Shown here: positions 26,625 to 38,176 of the stretch, in pieces
Position numbering within the stretch: the stretch's first letter is position 1
How the letters are laid out: the number at the start of each line of letters is the position of its first letter
From: Istiophorus platypterus
Taxonomy: Eukaryota; Chordata; Actinopteri; Istiophoriformes; Istiophoridae
Reading direction: 5' to 3'
Assembly (NCBI GenBank): GCA_016859345.1
Contig: CM029111.1
Span: forward strand, 9,730,714-9,794,713
DNA length: 64,000 bases
Notes under the pieces: generated by a model
What the model saw: only the letters and a program-made list of their open reading frames with translations
Told to the model about the DNA's origin: nothing
Databases searched by the model: none
Made by a program: the position numbers and the translations under genes

Positions 26625-27110
26625 ACAATCAACGCGATCAAAGGGGCAACACAAATTCCATACTCCAGAGACTATTAGAGCTGGCTGAATGTACATATTT
26701 CCTTGTCATAAACACATTGATTTAAAATCGGTAAATAAGGATCCTGGTTTTCTACATTAATAAAAATTGATACAGGCAGTGCCGAGTGTCCTACTGTCGT
26801 GTAAACTGTATGTACACTCTTTCCATGTGAGCTATTTGAGACCCTGTTCAAACCACTATATTTATATTTGCCAAGAAATGTTAATGGCCTTCCAGCCTCT
26901 CGGAATTTATCATGTTATTTCTGTTTGTCCCGGTTTTGAAATGGTTTGTGAACAAGGGCAAAGGCTGATATTTTTTTAAGGAAAAAAAAAAAAAACTAGT
27001 GAATTAAATTTCACTTTTGCTGTTGGTTTTCTTTTTTATTTTACATATTTGGTTGTCCTAAATTCTATTAAAATAAAACATTTCAAATCTTGTTTGTGTG
27101 ACAGGTTTGA
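26625..27110 (+). other. tasor 3' UTR with polyadenylation signal
   Basis: An AATAAA at 27072-27077 is followed within 25 bp by a GT-rich element (TTGTTTGTGTG), the classical arrangement for cleavage and polyadenylation. An earlier AATAAA at 26759-26764 could give a shorter UTR. Confidence 0.65.
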
Positions 27111-27652
27111 TGACAGTGTCAAGCAAACCATTAAAAATATAAATCACAGCTGTCTTACTGTCCTTTTACTCAAAACCCAGATTTTATTCAGTCTGTAGTC
27201 CCAGTATGTAGCTGGATAACTTAAACCTCGATTAGCAGTAAGACAGGTGACAGAAAATATAAAACATGACTAAAATAGAATGATGAAATTCTCATGAATT
27301 AACAGAATTAACAGATGAAATTTCTATGGGAAACTCTGTGCATTATTAAAAACTATATGTCAAGTACACTAAAATCAAGATATTCTGTGGAAAAGATTTT
27401 ATTTTATGACAGAAGGCACCAGGCGCTGCATTGGAAATCGGTTAATTCAATTTCCCCTAGTAGCGGAAGCCGTGTGTAGAGAGCAATTTGTAGTGAACGC
27501 AGCACTCGGAACCTTTTGAGACTTCATGCTGAGTGCCACTGGTGCTCCAACTGTACTATCATTGAAAGAATCATTAGGAGGGGGGATGTCCTCTCTGTGT
27601 GGGTTTGTTGCATTGCTTCTTTAACTCAGTGGAGGGTCTGATAGCGACCGAA

Positions 27653-27666
27653 ACACCAGAGGGCGC
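27653..27666 (+). promoter_or_regulatory. CTCF-like motif, forward orientation
   Basis: ACACCAGAGGGCGC matches 13 of 14 positions of the CTCF core CCASYAGRKGGCRS. It lies about 600 bp beyond the tasor polyadenylation signal, at the boundary between the compact gene cluster and the gene desert. Occupancy is inferred from the motif only. Confidence 0.5.
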
Positions 27667-28134
27667 CGTGTCCTCTTGATTTGGAAAATAGGTTAACACT
27701 TTTATCTCCAGAGCCTCATTCCAGTTGTGTAGCCTTTATGCATTTGCAACTATGGAAACTGTGAAAATATGTTTTTCCCATGAAATCAATTGCAGCTAAG
27801 ACCCATCACACAAACCCATATCTATTCGGGAGAGGCTTACAGAGTGTGAATATTTTGTTCCAGCAAGCAGCCTACTCCGCACAGCTACATTTACTCCTGG
27901 AATCTGCCCACCACAAATACTGTCTTGGCAGCTCCACTAGTGGGGTTTTGTGGGTTTTCTACATTGTCTAAGAATCTGCAGAGGTGTTAATATGATATGA
28001 AGAAAAATGAAGGAAATACACAGTGTATATATATAAACATGCCAAGATTGAGGTATGTGGGGTATATTCTTTGTATATTGTGTGAGAATTTAATCAGGAA
28101 CAGGTAACCTCTGGACGTTTCTGTCCATTAGAAT

Positions 28135-28310
28135 GCAGTGCATTTACTTTACTGGGCTACATTCCAGTTCTAAGCAATGTACTTAGGTAAAAATTTGGAA
28201 TACTTCTACTCTACTTAAGTATTTTCCTTTCACACCATTTTATATTTTTATTCCACTACAGTTATTTGTTTAGTTACTGTACGAGTTGAGATTTAACATT
28301 CAAAACAAGC
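28135..28310 (+). repeat. Teleost interspersed repeat (TACTCCACTACA type), partial copy
   Basis: Blocks such as 'aatacttctactctacttaagtattt' and 'tattccactacagttatttg' followed by 'agttactgt' are shared, inverted, with 29500-29800 and with the related copies at 43779-44140 and 51280-51746. The family is probably a non-autonomous DNA transposon; its class is not shown by this copy. Confidence 0.55.
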
Positions 28311-28387
28311 TTATTCAGTTGGATTCTTAGCTCTGCTCCACTTATACACAGCATGTACAAGTGGAGCAACAGTCAACAGTTAGTTGT

Positions 28388-28685
28388 TCACTAGATCAGT
28401 CAGTTAACAGAAAATTAATTGGCAGCTACTTTGATGAGTCGTTATTCATGTATTACGCCAAACATTTCATGGTTTCAGCAAATAAAATGTTAGGATTTTT
28501 TGGGTTTTTGGGCTTCTATTTTAATTTATTTTTATTTACTTTTAATTTTGGAACATTTTTTTCTGACAAAACAAGCATTAAGGGGCTCTGGGTAATTGTG
28601 ATATGCATTTCGTATTATTTTCTGAATTTCTGCAAACCAAACAAACACCTGATTAATAGGAAAAAAATCATTAAGAAATGAGATC
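28388..28685 (-). repeat. Teleost interspersed repeat (GATTAATCG-terminated family), decayed copy
   Basis: It contains 'cagaaaattaattggcagctactttgatgagtcg', 'gccaaacattt', 'tctgacaaaacaagca' and 'ggctctgggtaattgtgat' in that order. I recognise this order from a very common teleost repeat. Related fragments are at 36920-37100 and 46765-47015, in the other orientation. Confidence 0.55.
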
Positions 28686-29499
28686 CATAATGAAAAGAAA
28701 AACAATAGCAGCAGTCCTGCTTAATAAGATTAGCTTCACCTCAACCGAGTGCAATCTGCATGAGTTATAAAATTCTAATGATAGATAATAGTATAGCAGC
28801 CATTGGGCCATTTTTCTGCATTGAATACTTTGACTTTTAACACTTCTGATACATTTTCTCGATTATACAAACATACTTTTCCTAAGTACAGTTTTCAATG
28901 CATGTCTCTTATTTGTATTGGAGCCTTGTCACCAGAGTAGTGTACAAGTGTCGCTTTTAAGTGAACCCGTGTGAACTGAATGAATTGGAAACAAGCTAGA
29001 CACACAACAAGGACTTTATTCCACTTAAAAGTTGACGAGGCTAATCTATTATCACGCAAGCATTCACACATCCAGCAGAACCAGCGTGCAGGGATGTATG
29101 TGCCTCTTTAGTGGCTAAAGGCTCCACTGTGTCCACCAGCTAAGTTGGCTAGTAGCAGATAAACTGGTTTTCCTGGAGCTTTACATTGTTAAGTTGAGGT
29201 CCATTAAGTGAAAGCAATGTACTAACATGTTAAAATGCCCTGTACAGCTGAGAAGAAATACAGAATCAGAGAAATAATCTCTGGATTCCTCACTATGAGC
29301 AGTGGTGGAGAGTACATTTACACAAGTATGGTTTTGGCTTGTGTCCTCGTACAGAGAGTCTGAGTTGTAGAAAAAGGGTTGAACGAGCAGCTACGACAGC
29401 AAAAAGCACTGATGCATCATCACTAAGAAACTATTAATGAGAGAGTGAGAGAGAGATAAAACCAAAATCTGCAAAATATACTTAAATCAGCAGAAGTGG

Positions 29500-29800
29500 A
29501 AGTCTTTTATTCAGAACCACCCCTTTCTGAGTGTTACATTTTCAATAGCACATTATACTGTTTGATATTAATACATAATATTTTGTCAATGTGTAGCTGA
29601 TGTAGCTTAGGTATTTTACACACTTCTGGTGAGTTTGGTAGGTAAAGTCTGGTAAGTAAAGTCTTAAAATGAAAGGTTACTAGTAACTAAAGCTATAAAA
29701 TAAATGAAATTACTCAAGTAAAGTACAAGCACTTAAAAATTTTCTTAATACTTTACTTGAGTAAACATGTACTATAGTCTCTTTACTTAAATAAAGACTG
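29500..29800 (-). repeat. Teleost interspersed repeat (TACTCCACTACA type), inverted copy
   Basis: 'gttactagtaactaaagct' followed by 'attactcaagtaaagtacaagcac' and 'actttacttgagtaaacatgtac' is the inverse of the family consensus. A matching start fragment, AGTGGTGGAGAGTACATTTAC, lies at about 29303. Confidence 0.55.
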
Positions 29801-30337
29801 TGCACCCTATTCCCAAACACACATTGTCATTTGATTCCATCTAAAGAAAAACAAATATCATTGGATGAGGGCACACAAGGGATGTAATAACCAGGTCAAG
29901 AGTGACATGCTCTGTTTGTGCACAGTTCCAAAGTTGGTCTTATTTGATCAGTGGGCTATGGAGTTCCCTGGGTTTAGGTGTTAACTGAGGAGGAGCCTTT
30001 GTGGGATGTTGTGCTTTAAGCCTGAATGAAACGCAGCTCCGCTCTGGTGTGAGTGTATCTGTAGATCACTTCTCTAGTTACATGCCTCAGCGCCTCCAAT
30101 TATGGAAATTCTCAGGTTTCCACTGAAAATTTTCTTGTTTGCTGTTTGCAAGCTATGAACTAACATTGCCTCTGAGTGAATGAATAACCAATGCAAAGTA
30201 ATGTAGCTTATATAAAGCTCCTACAGAGGCAAAACTTTGTTGTGGGACCAGACGCAAAACACAACAGAAGTGATTGTAACTGCACAGAAAAAAGGTGTTA
30301 ATCCAAATACAAGCTACAGGGTGATACTATAAGCAAA

Positions 30338-30880
30338 CTCCTCAGCCATGTTGGCGGCTCCACTTAGGCACAGCGGTGCTTTGACCTAAATTTTAACATC
30401 ACCATATCAGTGTGCTCATAATGATAGAACTAACTTGCTCGTGTTGTCAAGTTCTAATGTCTGCCATGTTTAGCGTCTCAGTTTAGTGTGATGGCATAAA
30501 AACATTTTTCTAATTAGCACTGAACACAAAGTACAGCTAAGACTGATGGGGATTATGTTCCTTCTGAGGATAATTGATCATAACTCAAACTAAAAATTTT
30601 GACTTGATGATTGTATTAGATGAAAAGTCAGGGGATGACAAAAGTCATCACAATTCATCTTGAGGGGACCATGGATGTGTGAAACTAATTTCATGGCAAT
30701 CCACCACATAGTTGTCATAACACTGAACTCAAAACCTATGACATCCTCATGGTGGCACCAGAGTAAAAGTCTTGGAATCACCAAATGTAGTAGGTTTCAT
30801 CCTTTGGAGACCATGAATGTCCGAGAAAAATTTCATAGCAATCCATCCAATAGTTACTGAGATATTTGAGTCTGGACCAA
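30338..30880 (-). repeat. Teleost interspersed repeat (core TGCCATGAAATTTTGT), long inverted copy
   Basis: Read on the minus strand it runs from the ATCTCAGTAACTATTGGATGGATTGC end to the AACATGGCTGAGGAGT end. ATTTCATGGCAATCCA-type blocks occur twice about 140 bp apart (near 30690 and 30829), so the element carries an internal duplication. It corresponds to the plus-strand copy at 54575-54998. Confidence 0.65.
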
Positions 30881-31829
30881 ACAACAGTACCATCCCCAGA
30901 GTTATACTACCAGTATATCTGAAAAATAGTATCATAAAGTACGTTATTGAGTATCACTGACACCATAAGACACTGTAGCTAGGGTACCCATACGGTCTCT
31001 GGTGGTAAAGGCCTTTTTTTAATGGAAATAATAAAGCCATATTTCTTCAAAGTTCATTGTTGTCTTTTTAGTGGACACGTGTGACAGATAATAACAAGAG
31101 AAGCACCATTACAACATAATACAATAAAACTGGTTGAGGAAATGATACAAGCTTAACACTAAGGAAGAATAAAAAGACAAGAGGAAATTGTAGACATTTG
31201 CTCATGAGCAAAACACTAAAACACATTCACATAGTCATCATGCTTGTCAAATCTTATAATATCCAACTAGATTTTACTTACTGAAGCACAAAACGGTCCC
31301 TGAGAGAGACAGGGGGAACCAGGAGACTGGTTCCTGATCTAATAGCTTAGATCAGGGTGCAGCTCTATATATATCTTTTTTTTTCTTTTGGCTGCAACGA
31401 AATATGATAGATCTATACAGTTGATTAATGAAGCATTCGTGTGCAATGTTCCCCACAGTGATCTGACCGAGACCAGATTCGTGTTCGACATCCAGCTGCT
31501 TTGAAAACACAGAACGTGGCCTGCGTTCATATTCAGTGGAGAGGTATGACAAACGGCCTGTTATCTGGTGTGCAGCACCCGCTTTATTTTATCTTTTTTG
31601 GGAAGCAACCAGCCAACATCCCAAAAAAGATCAACAGTATAATAAAGCCAGTTGGTGAAACATACGCTTTGTGTGTTTCCAAGTTAAGCTTTTTGGTCGA
31701 TTTGGTGACATTTGGCCTCCACTGAGCTTGTGTATGTGGGTATCACAGTGTCTGAAAGACATGTATGTATTTGTTCAGCTGGATGCCTCCACTCCTTTCT
31801 AATGAATGTTTTGACACTTCAGTAAGAGC

Positions 31830-32130
31830 CACTGTTGACAGTGAAGGCAGCCCTCCATGATTGGAGGCAATTCAGCTTTTGGTATTCAGAGTAAAAACTC
31901 CCCTTTCACAGTAATTAGATTCTTGAATAAGATGATTTTGGATCCCCGGGGGCCCAGCTGAACTAGGGAAAACAATTAATCTGGAAAGGGATGCGCATGC
32001 TTTAATTGATGCCTGATGGAGTGTTTTGCTTCAGAGAAGAGTATCTCTTCGAGCATCAAGGGGTCCTTCCTTTACATCTGGGTATTTTGTTTGAGCGGTT
32101 TAGGATAATTTGCAGGAAGCAGAGTGAGTG
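31830..32130. other. Candidate conserved non-coding element
   Basis: The stretch is unique-looking, repeat-free and not coding. It has clustered homeodomain-type cores (GTAATTAG, AATTAATC, TTTAATTGAT) and a short palindromic GC block (GATCCCCGGGGGCCC). I cannot assess conservation here; it is listed because this texture resembles developmental enhancers in gene deserts. Confidence 0.2.
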
Positions 32131-35100
32131 AGCCACAAAGACTTGCACCTCTCTGTGTACACTGGAAATTCTGACGTTATTTTAAAGTGCAATTAGTAGG
32201 ATTATCTGTAAATGTCACGTGACTAGCATGTAATCTATTTGAACCAATGCGAATGCAACCCACACAGTGTATTGCTATATTGCTTAATAGCATATTGCTC
32301 GCTGCCAAGCATGCCTCAGTGTCATGATTATCCGACATGGTAAAGCTTTGCTCGCTGGTGCCCTTCTCCATTTTTATTCTTATTCAAATATATTAGCTCA
32401 GTTTACTGACCGTTCAGTAGAGCATGAATTTGTTCGTTGTGCTCATAGACCCATAAATCTTGCATTTGAACAGGTCCTCACAGTTCAAACACTATTTCAC
32501 GCAAAGATTTTGTCACACGTTTGAACAAAACTTTGAATTTCAAGCAAAAAGTGACAGTCCTAACATATACGTATGAAACAGGGAATGCTGTAATCCTCCT
32601 GATTTCAGAAAGCTAAATCTGTGTCATGTTTCAAATAAGCAGGAATGTGTGTGTTACAATTTGATGGAGCCAAATGATCACTGATGGCGTGCTTCTTTAA
32701 CCTCTTTTTTTTTTTTTAAACTGCACTGCTGTCTGTGAAGTACTTTCTGTCACAAGGTTAAAATGAAATGTCGGACACCATATGCCATCAGGATCCTAAC
32801 TTTACTCGTCCTAACTGACATGCTGCCGACACCGGGGTTGAGTCCTAAGTCAGCTGTGTGCTTGCGTAAACAGGGTCACCTGTGGACCCTCTGTGAGATA
32901 GAAAGCCCTCCGTGAAATGCTCACATCATGTCCTCTGTGTCTTAACCCATCTGCTAATCATATCAGAAACAATAAATCCCAACCCAGCTGGGGTGTGGTG
33001 TGTCAGGGAGCGGAACCAGATTAGAGGGATTTAAAAACACTGAAATTGACAAAGCACCTGTTTTTTATCCTCGTCGTAATCTCCTAAAACCTGGCCCCAG
33101 CTCATAACCCCGTGTAATATCTCTAGTCCACTGTCTCTGGAAAACAACAGGTCGTGACAAACAAGATGTTACATCACACCGGCACGCAGCGGCAGATTAC
33201 ACAATCTTCCTTCAGATATTTCAATGATGTTTACCATCATGAAAACATTATAAACTTCGCTAAATATAAAAAGTCAGTAGTAGTGTGATTAAACAGAGTG
33301 GGGCATTACAATACAGTGTTCTCTTAGTTTAAAGGATTTTGCGTAATCCCTGAGAGTTTAATAGTGATGAAAGTCAGGACTGTCGAAGAGCTCATCTGTC
33401 CCAGTTTCATACATGGTTGCCCATTTTAGAGTTCCATCATTTTTTCTGTGAATTTACATTCAAGTAATACAACAATCTTATTCTCCTTGGGGTTGAATGG
33501 AGTCAAGTTTTAATTAAGGATTTAGAAATAATCAAAGCCCTCTCCTCTAAAGACATGCTTTCCTTTTGAGAGATGTGCAGTTGCTGACAATTTCTCTTTG
33601 ACATTATATGAAGGATTACATCTAATCCTATTCAATCTCAATGCAATCCTTACCCCTCCACCCACCCACCCCCACCCACCCCAGCCCGTTTGTGCATTAA
33701 GATTAAACTACAATCTCAACACATTATGGATGCCTGGACTTGGAAGAAATTGATTTGTTTCTTTTGAGGAAACTGTTTGTCTGGCTTTGAATATCCCCTC
33801 ATCCTCGACCACCCATATGCTCTCTTTGGTCTTTCATGTCATTCACTTAATGTTCTCATCCCACACACTTTTGTTCTTTCGTGGCAGCGTGCGAAAGTCG
33901 TTCTTCAGCGTTTTTCATCTCTGTTGTTGAAGTTTGTAATTCTGTCACTTGAAGCATGTTACGCTGAATTGAAAAAACCAAACAAAAACCAAAACCAAAC
34001 AAAACAAAGCTATACAAAGTAATGCCTCCCTCAGGGTTTGGCATCAGAGCTGCTTGAATTATTTGTCACTTCAGTTAAAATCCTGTAGTTGTGTTTGTTC
34101 TGCAGTGTTCAAAGTGCTCTGCTGTGTTTGATTGGAGACGCTGTCTTTGAAGAGCAGTCCAGTTGCTGTTTGTTTTTGGTCTGTTGACATTCCTGATTTC
34201 TATACATCACTATTTGCCAGATAAGCAGAGCGCAGATAGAGAGTCATTATTTTTTGCTGCCAGATTAAAGCAACAGGTCTGTATGAGATATGTATATGTA
34301 TGATGGATCACTGCAGGATGCACCTCTGTTCTTGCTAGATAAGATTTTTAAATGTTTGCTCAAAGCTATAGCTTCTGCACAGAAATATTGCCTGTCTGGT
34401 GTATCATAATTCCTCTATTTTTGTTTAATACGATTGTAATTGTTTTTGCTGAAATAATTGCCTTCAAAAACAAAGCTATATCAGCAGAACAGTCAATTGA
34501 TCCACAGAGACTGAATCATTTATTAAGAAAAAAAATAGGGTAATAGAGGTTTTCAGGCGTTGGATAGAGTTTTAGGTTCTTTGTGTCCAAACATAATGTA
34601 AGATATATATTCAAAGTTGTCTTCAGCTGATGCAGCGGTAGCACCACACTTATTATGAAGCACCTCAACTCAACTGAAATAAATAGGCTGAACTTACTTT
34701 CTTCACTTCATTGCAATCATAAACATGCAGCGTTTTGTGAGGCTTTTAATCCTTGTTAAACATTTTCTGCGAAAAGTGAGCCAGATTTATTCTCTGATCC
34801 TCCAAGGAACCCCCCCCCCCTTTGGTGTACCTGAGCACACAGAGAAGTTATTAGCTGATTTTTAGGCATGATAATGGCTCTACTTCTCTTTCAGCAGCGT
34901 GAGAACACTGAGTCTAATAAACTAAGGTTGAAACTTTAATTTCAACCATTGGAGCAGATGACAGACAAGACAGGAATTGGAACAGGAGATATTTAACTTT
35001 TAACTGCAGCTGGCAGTCAGGAAAGAGACAGGACGCTATTTTGTCCTTTATGGCGTTAACGCTCACTTCTAATAACATCTCAGCGTTAATTCCTGAGTAA

Positions 35101-35177
35101 GGAGTTTTGATTTGTCCCGAGGGCTTCTCTTTTCACCTCCAAAAAATAAAGGAAAAGAAAAACTACCCTGTTTAGCA

Positions 35178-36560
35178 TCAGCTTTCTGGTGTCCATTCGG
35201 TTCCGTCCTCACTTATCATCGGCTCCATGAATGCTACGTGTCTGTTAGCCTGGATTTTGGGCCGGTCTCTCGTGGAGGGGGAGAAAACCGAAGTTAGGGT
35301 GCTGGGGTCATAGGTTGCAATGGGGATAACCGGAGGTTTGGGCTGTTTACAGCAGCTGCAGCGACATGGAGTCAGGTAGAGGTACATGAGGATGAAGACC
35401 ATGGTCACCACACAGCCAAGTAGTGTCGTATAGCCGGTGTTGAATGACTCTCCCGCAGGCAACAGGACCGTCACATTCACCTCGCGGCTCGCATTCTGTG
35501 CCTGTTTATTGTCCACAGCCGTGCACACGTACAGACCCGAGTCATTGACCTTGACCCCTTGGATCTCCAAGGTGCCATTAGGAAACAGGTTAATTAGCGT
35601 GTCATTTATGCTAGCCTCAGTGATATACCCCTTGCTGGGGGAGATCCATGTAAATGAGAGGTCTGTGCTACTCAGGGATGTCTGGCAGTCCAGCCGCACT
35701 TTATCTCCTTCTGAAACCAACACGTTGGAGAAGAGCACGGTGACGGGCTGTGAGACGACTTTTTCCACAGTGCAGTTGTGAAAGAAGCGGGTGTGTTGCA
35801 GGAACCTGATGGACGCTCGTGGGTCCCCATAGATAGAGCAGGTGTGCTCGTCCGTAAAGTCCTTCAGTGAGTCATAACCCCTCAGCTCCCAGTGCCAGAA
35901 CACACTGTACATGGAGCAGTCACAGATCAGAGAGTTGTTGTGGAGATACAGCCCCCGCTGCACCAAACTGGGCAAAGCTTTCACATCCTCCCAGGGCAGA
36001 CGACTCATTCGGTTGGAGGACAGGTCCAGCATGGTCAGGAAAGGATGGCTGTGGTCTTGGATGGCAAAGAATGGGAAGTGTGTGATCTGGTTTAAGCTGA
36101 AGTAGGCCTTTTTTAAGCTGCTCAGACCGCTCAGTGTGCTGGCCTCCACCTGTGTGATCTTATTATTGTAGAGAAGGAGCTCCTCCAGCCTCCACAGCCC
36201 CTGGAAGTAGTGCTGCTCCACCACATGGAGCTTGTTGGAGGATAGGTCAAGGTGCCTGAGGCCAGAGGCGTTGTTAAACACCCCATGGCTCAGGGCACTG
36301 AGCTGATTGTGGGCCATCCGGAGGTTCTCCAGTCTGGGCATCTTGTTGAAGCTGCCCGGACCCAGCCAGGACAGATGGTTGTGGCTGAGGTCAAGGGTGA
36401 CGGAGAAGGAGGGCAGGGACAGAGGTAGCTTGGCCAGACCACTAGAGCTACAGCTCACTGTGTCAGATATACAAAGGCACATGGACGGGCAGGTCTCCTC
36501 AGAGACGTGGAGGAGACAGAGCAGCAAGAAGAGATGGCCTGAGTACAGTCCAGAGGTCAT
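35178..36560 (-). CDS. amigo3: AMIGO3: amphoterin-induced LRR/Ig transmembrane adhesion protein
   Basis: This is a type I neuronal membrane protein of the AMIGO family, whose members make homophilic and heterophilic contacts in axon tract development. One uninterrupted exon encodes 460 residues, consistent with the single coding exon of this family. In order: signal peptide (about 1-21, ending before EETCPSMCLC), LRR N-cap cysteines, about six leucine-rich repeats (residues 52-205), LRR C-cap (C213, C215, C241, C263), one Ig-like domain (C291 to C346, with NDSGLYVC), and a membrane segment at about 377-397 (TTLLGCVVTMVFILMYLYL) followed by a cysteine-rich juxtamembrane tail. AMIGO3 is preferred over AMIGO1/2 by GVFNNASGLRHLDLSSN and IRFLQHTRFFHNC. 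The cytoplasmic tail is short: human AMIGO3 has 504 residues. The gene is antisense to its neighbours and stands alone in a desert. Confidence 0.9.
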   Translation of the reverse strand: MTSGLYSGHLFLLLCLLHVSEETCPSMCLCISDTVSCSSSGLAKLPLSLPSFSVTLDLSHNHLSWLGPGSFNKMPRLENLRMAHNQLSALSHGVFNNASGLRHLDLSSNKLHVVEQHYFQGLWRLEELLLYNNKITQVEASTLSGLSSLKKAYFSLNQITHFPFFAIQDHSHPFLTMLDLSSNRMSRLPWEDVKALPSLVQRGLYLHNNSLICDCSMYSVFWHWELRGYDSLKDFTDEHTCSIYGDPRASIRFLQHTRFFHNCTVEKVVSQPVTVLFSNVLVSEGDKVRLDCQTSLSSTDLSFTWISPSKGYITEASINDTLINLFPNGTLEIQGVKVNDSGLYVCTAVDNKQAQNASREVNVTVLLPAGESFNTGYTTLLGCVVTMVFILMYLYLTPCRCSCCKQPKPPVIPIATYDPSTLTSVFSPSTRDRPKIQANRHVAFMEPMISEDGTEWTPES

Positions 36561-36919
36561 GTTTCAGGAATTCGGATCCCTCAAGGTTTCTGATCCCTGC
36601 AGCACTCCCTGGTTAGATTACAATCAAATGAGAAACAGTATGATATATTAAAGAGCTACTCTCTTCAAATCACATGATGCTTTGACCTGTTCAACAGACA
36701 TATAAGATAACTGCAAGGTTAATACCATACAGGAAGCTTCAGTATCAATGGCAAGGGAGGAAAAATTGTTCAGTTTAGTAGCCACACATTCCCTTTTCCT
36801 CAGAGAAATCTTCTGATTTAGCTTTTGAATCACAAATACTCACCTCAGACAATTTAAGGATGTCTTAATATACACATAAATAATCCCTGTTTTTGGGCCG
36901 TAATCATGTTTATTTTCTG

Positions 36920-37100
36920 TCTATTAATCTTTAATTTTTTTTTCTTGGTTTATCCGTTAATCATTTATACTATATGCTGTCCGAAAACAGTGAAAAATGC
37001 TCCTAACATTTTCTTTGTTTTTTCTGACAAACAGTCCAAAACACTTCCCTTCCGCACAATCAACTAATTGATTAATCTGATTAATCAACACAGTTGTGGC
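36920..37100 (+). repeat. Teleost interspersed repeat (GATTAATCG-terminated family), fragment
   Basis: The stretch carries 'ccgttaatcatttatactatatgctgtccg', 'aaaacagtgaaaaatgctc' and 'gacaaacagtccaaaac', then 'gattaatctgattaatc'. These match blocks of the family seen at 28388 and 46765. Confidence 0.55.
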
Positions 37101-37693
37101 AGGATCATTAGGTCATTGTCCATTAAACAGGACATTTTCAAACATATTTTGAGAGCTTAGTGTTTAATGGGAGGGAAATACTTCAATTTAAAAAGATCTG
37201 TATGAATTAGAAAACTGAAAGGGGAAAATACCAATTCCAGACAAGTGAGCAATTTGGCTCACTTAGTCAACCCCTTCCTCCAAAAAATGACCCCCCCCCC
37301 AAAAAAAAAACCCAAATCCAAAGTAAACTGCTTAGCAACAACATGAGACTCCAACTTTTCTGTGCTTTTGCCCTTTCGAAGTTGCATCAATAAATACTCA
37401 CAACATTACTGCCTAATCCTTATCTGCTTCTCAGATCCTCCTCCCGAGGTGCCCGAGGATGCAATGCTCTCGCCTCTCTCCTCAGCCTAGTTTAAGGTCC
37501 CCCTGCAAGCTCCCTCCTCATCCCAAATGAGAGTGCCACTCAACAAACATCCTGCAGTGCTTTGCAGTGTATAACAAACAGCACAGAGCTCACTTAATCT
37601 CCCACAATCCCCTCCTCCTTCTCTGTGTCATTTTGAGACCAGCCTTGTGTCTCCCTCTCTCATCATTAAGTAATGATGCTGGTGGCAATCCTT

Positions 37694-37719
37694 CCTCTCT
37701 CTCTCTCTCTCTCTCTCTC
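37694..37719. repeat. (CT)n microsatellite
   Basis: About 12 CT units lie in the region upstream of amigo3. Confidence 0.9.
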
Positions 37720-38162
37720 CCTTTTAACAATATCAGTTTCCCACAATATTCTCTTAATATTATATTCCATTAAAATTTTAGTATTTTTGTTACAGATTAG
37801 TAGAACCTAGGAGCTTTACTATGAATATTACATGTGTTATCCAGTAACCTTTTAACCAATAATCCAAGAGGACTGAAATTTAGCTATGCCTGCAGTGTTT
37901 TTTTTCCTGTTTTGTGTGTGTGTGTGTATGTGTCTGAGAGAGAGAGAGAAACTCTGTCTGGATGTGGGTTTACATTAATTACTTACATAATTACACCTGT
38001 TTCTGCGAGTTCTTGAATTTGGCACATCCTGTCCATTCCTCTTCTTCTCTCCATGTAGTTTGAAGGCATCTGTGTTGAAAGTCTTTCTCACTCTCAAGGA
38101 TCTCCTCTTACCTTTTGTGCCTATTTTTTCTATTTCACTGGTTTTGGGTGGATAGCTGTTGG

Positions 38163-38176
38163 CTGCCCCCTGCACC
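38163..38176 (-). promoter_or_regulatory. Weak CTCF-like motif, reverse orientation
   Basis: On the minus strand GGTGCAGGGGGCAG matches the central CAGGGGGCAG core and 11 of 14 core positions. Confidence 0.25.

Larger units (their letters stand above)
27111..35177. other. Gene desert between tasor and amigo3
   Basis: No coding gene is supported over about 8 kb. Reading frames here are short, unrecognisable and often overlap repeats. The stretch holds a CTCF-like motif at 27653, decayed interspersed repeats (listed separately) and unique AT-rich segments that may include conserved non-coding elements. A TTTATT at 34786-34791, which is AATAAA on the minus strand, could end the amigo3 transcript. 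Confidence 0.6.

Noticed and set aside
36569..36605. EcoRI-BamHI-PstI-like sites (GAATTCGGATCC ... CTGCAG) just upstream of the amigo3 ATG, suggesting a cloning linker
   Set aside because: There is no vector sequence around them and the flanks are ordinary genomic DNA, so the clustering is most likely chance.
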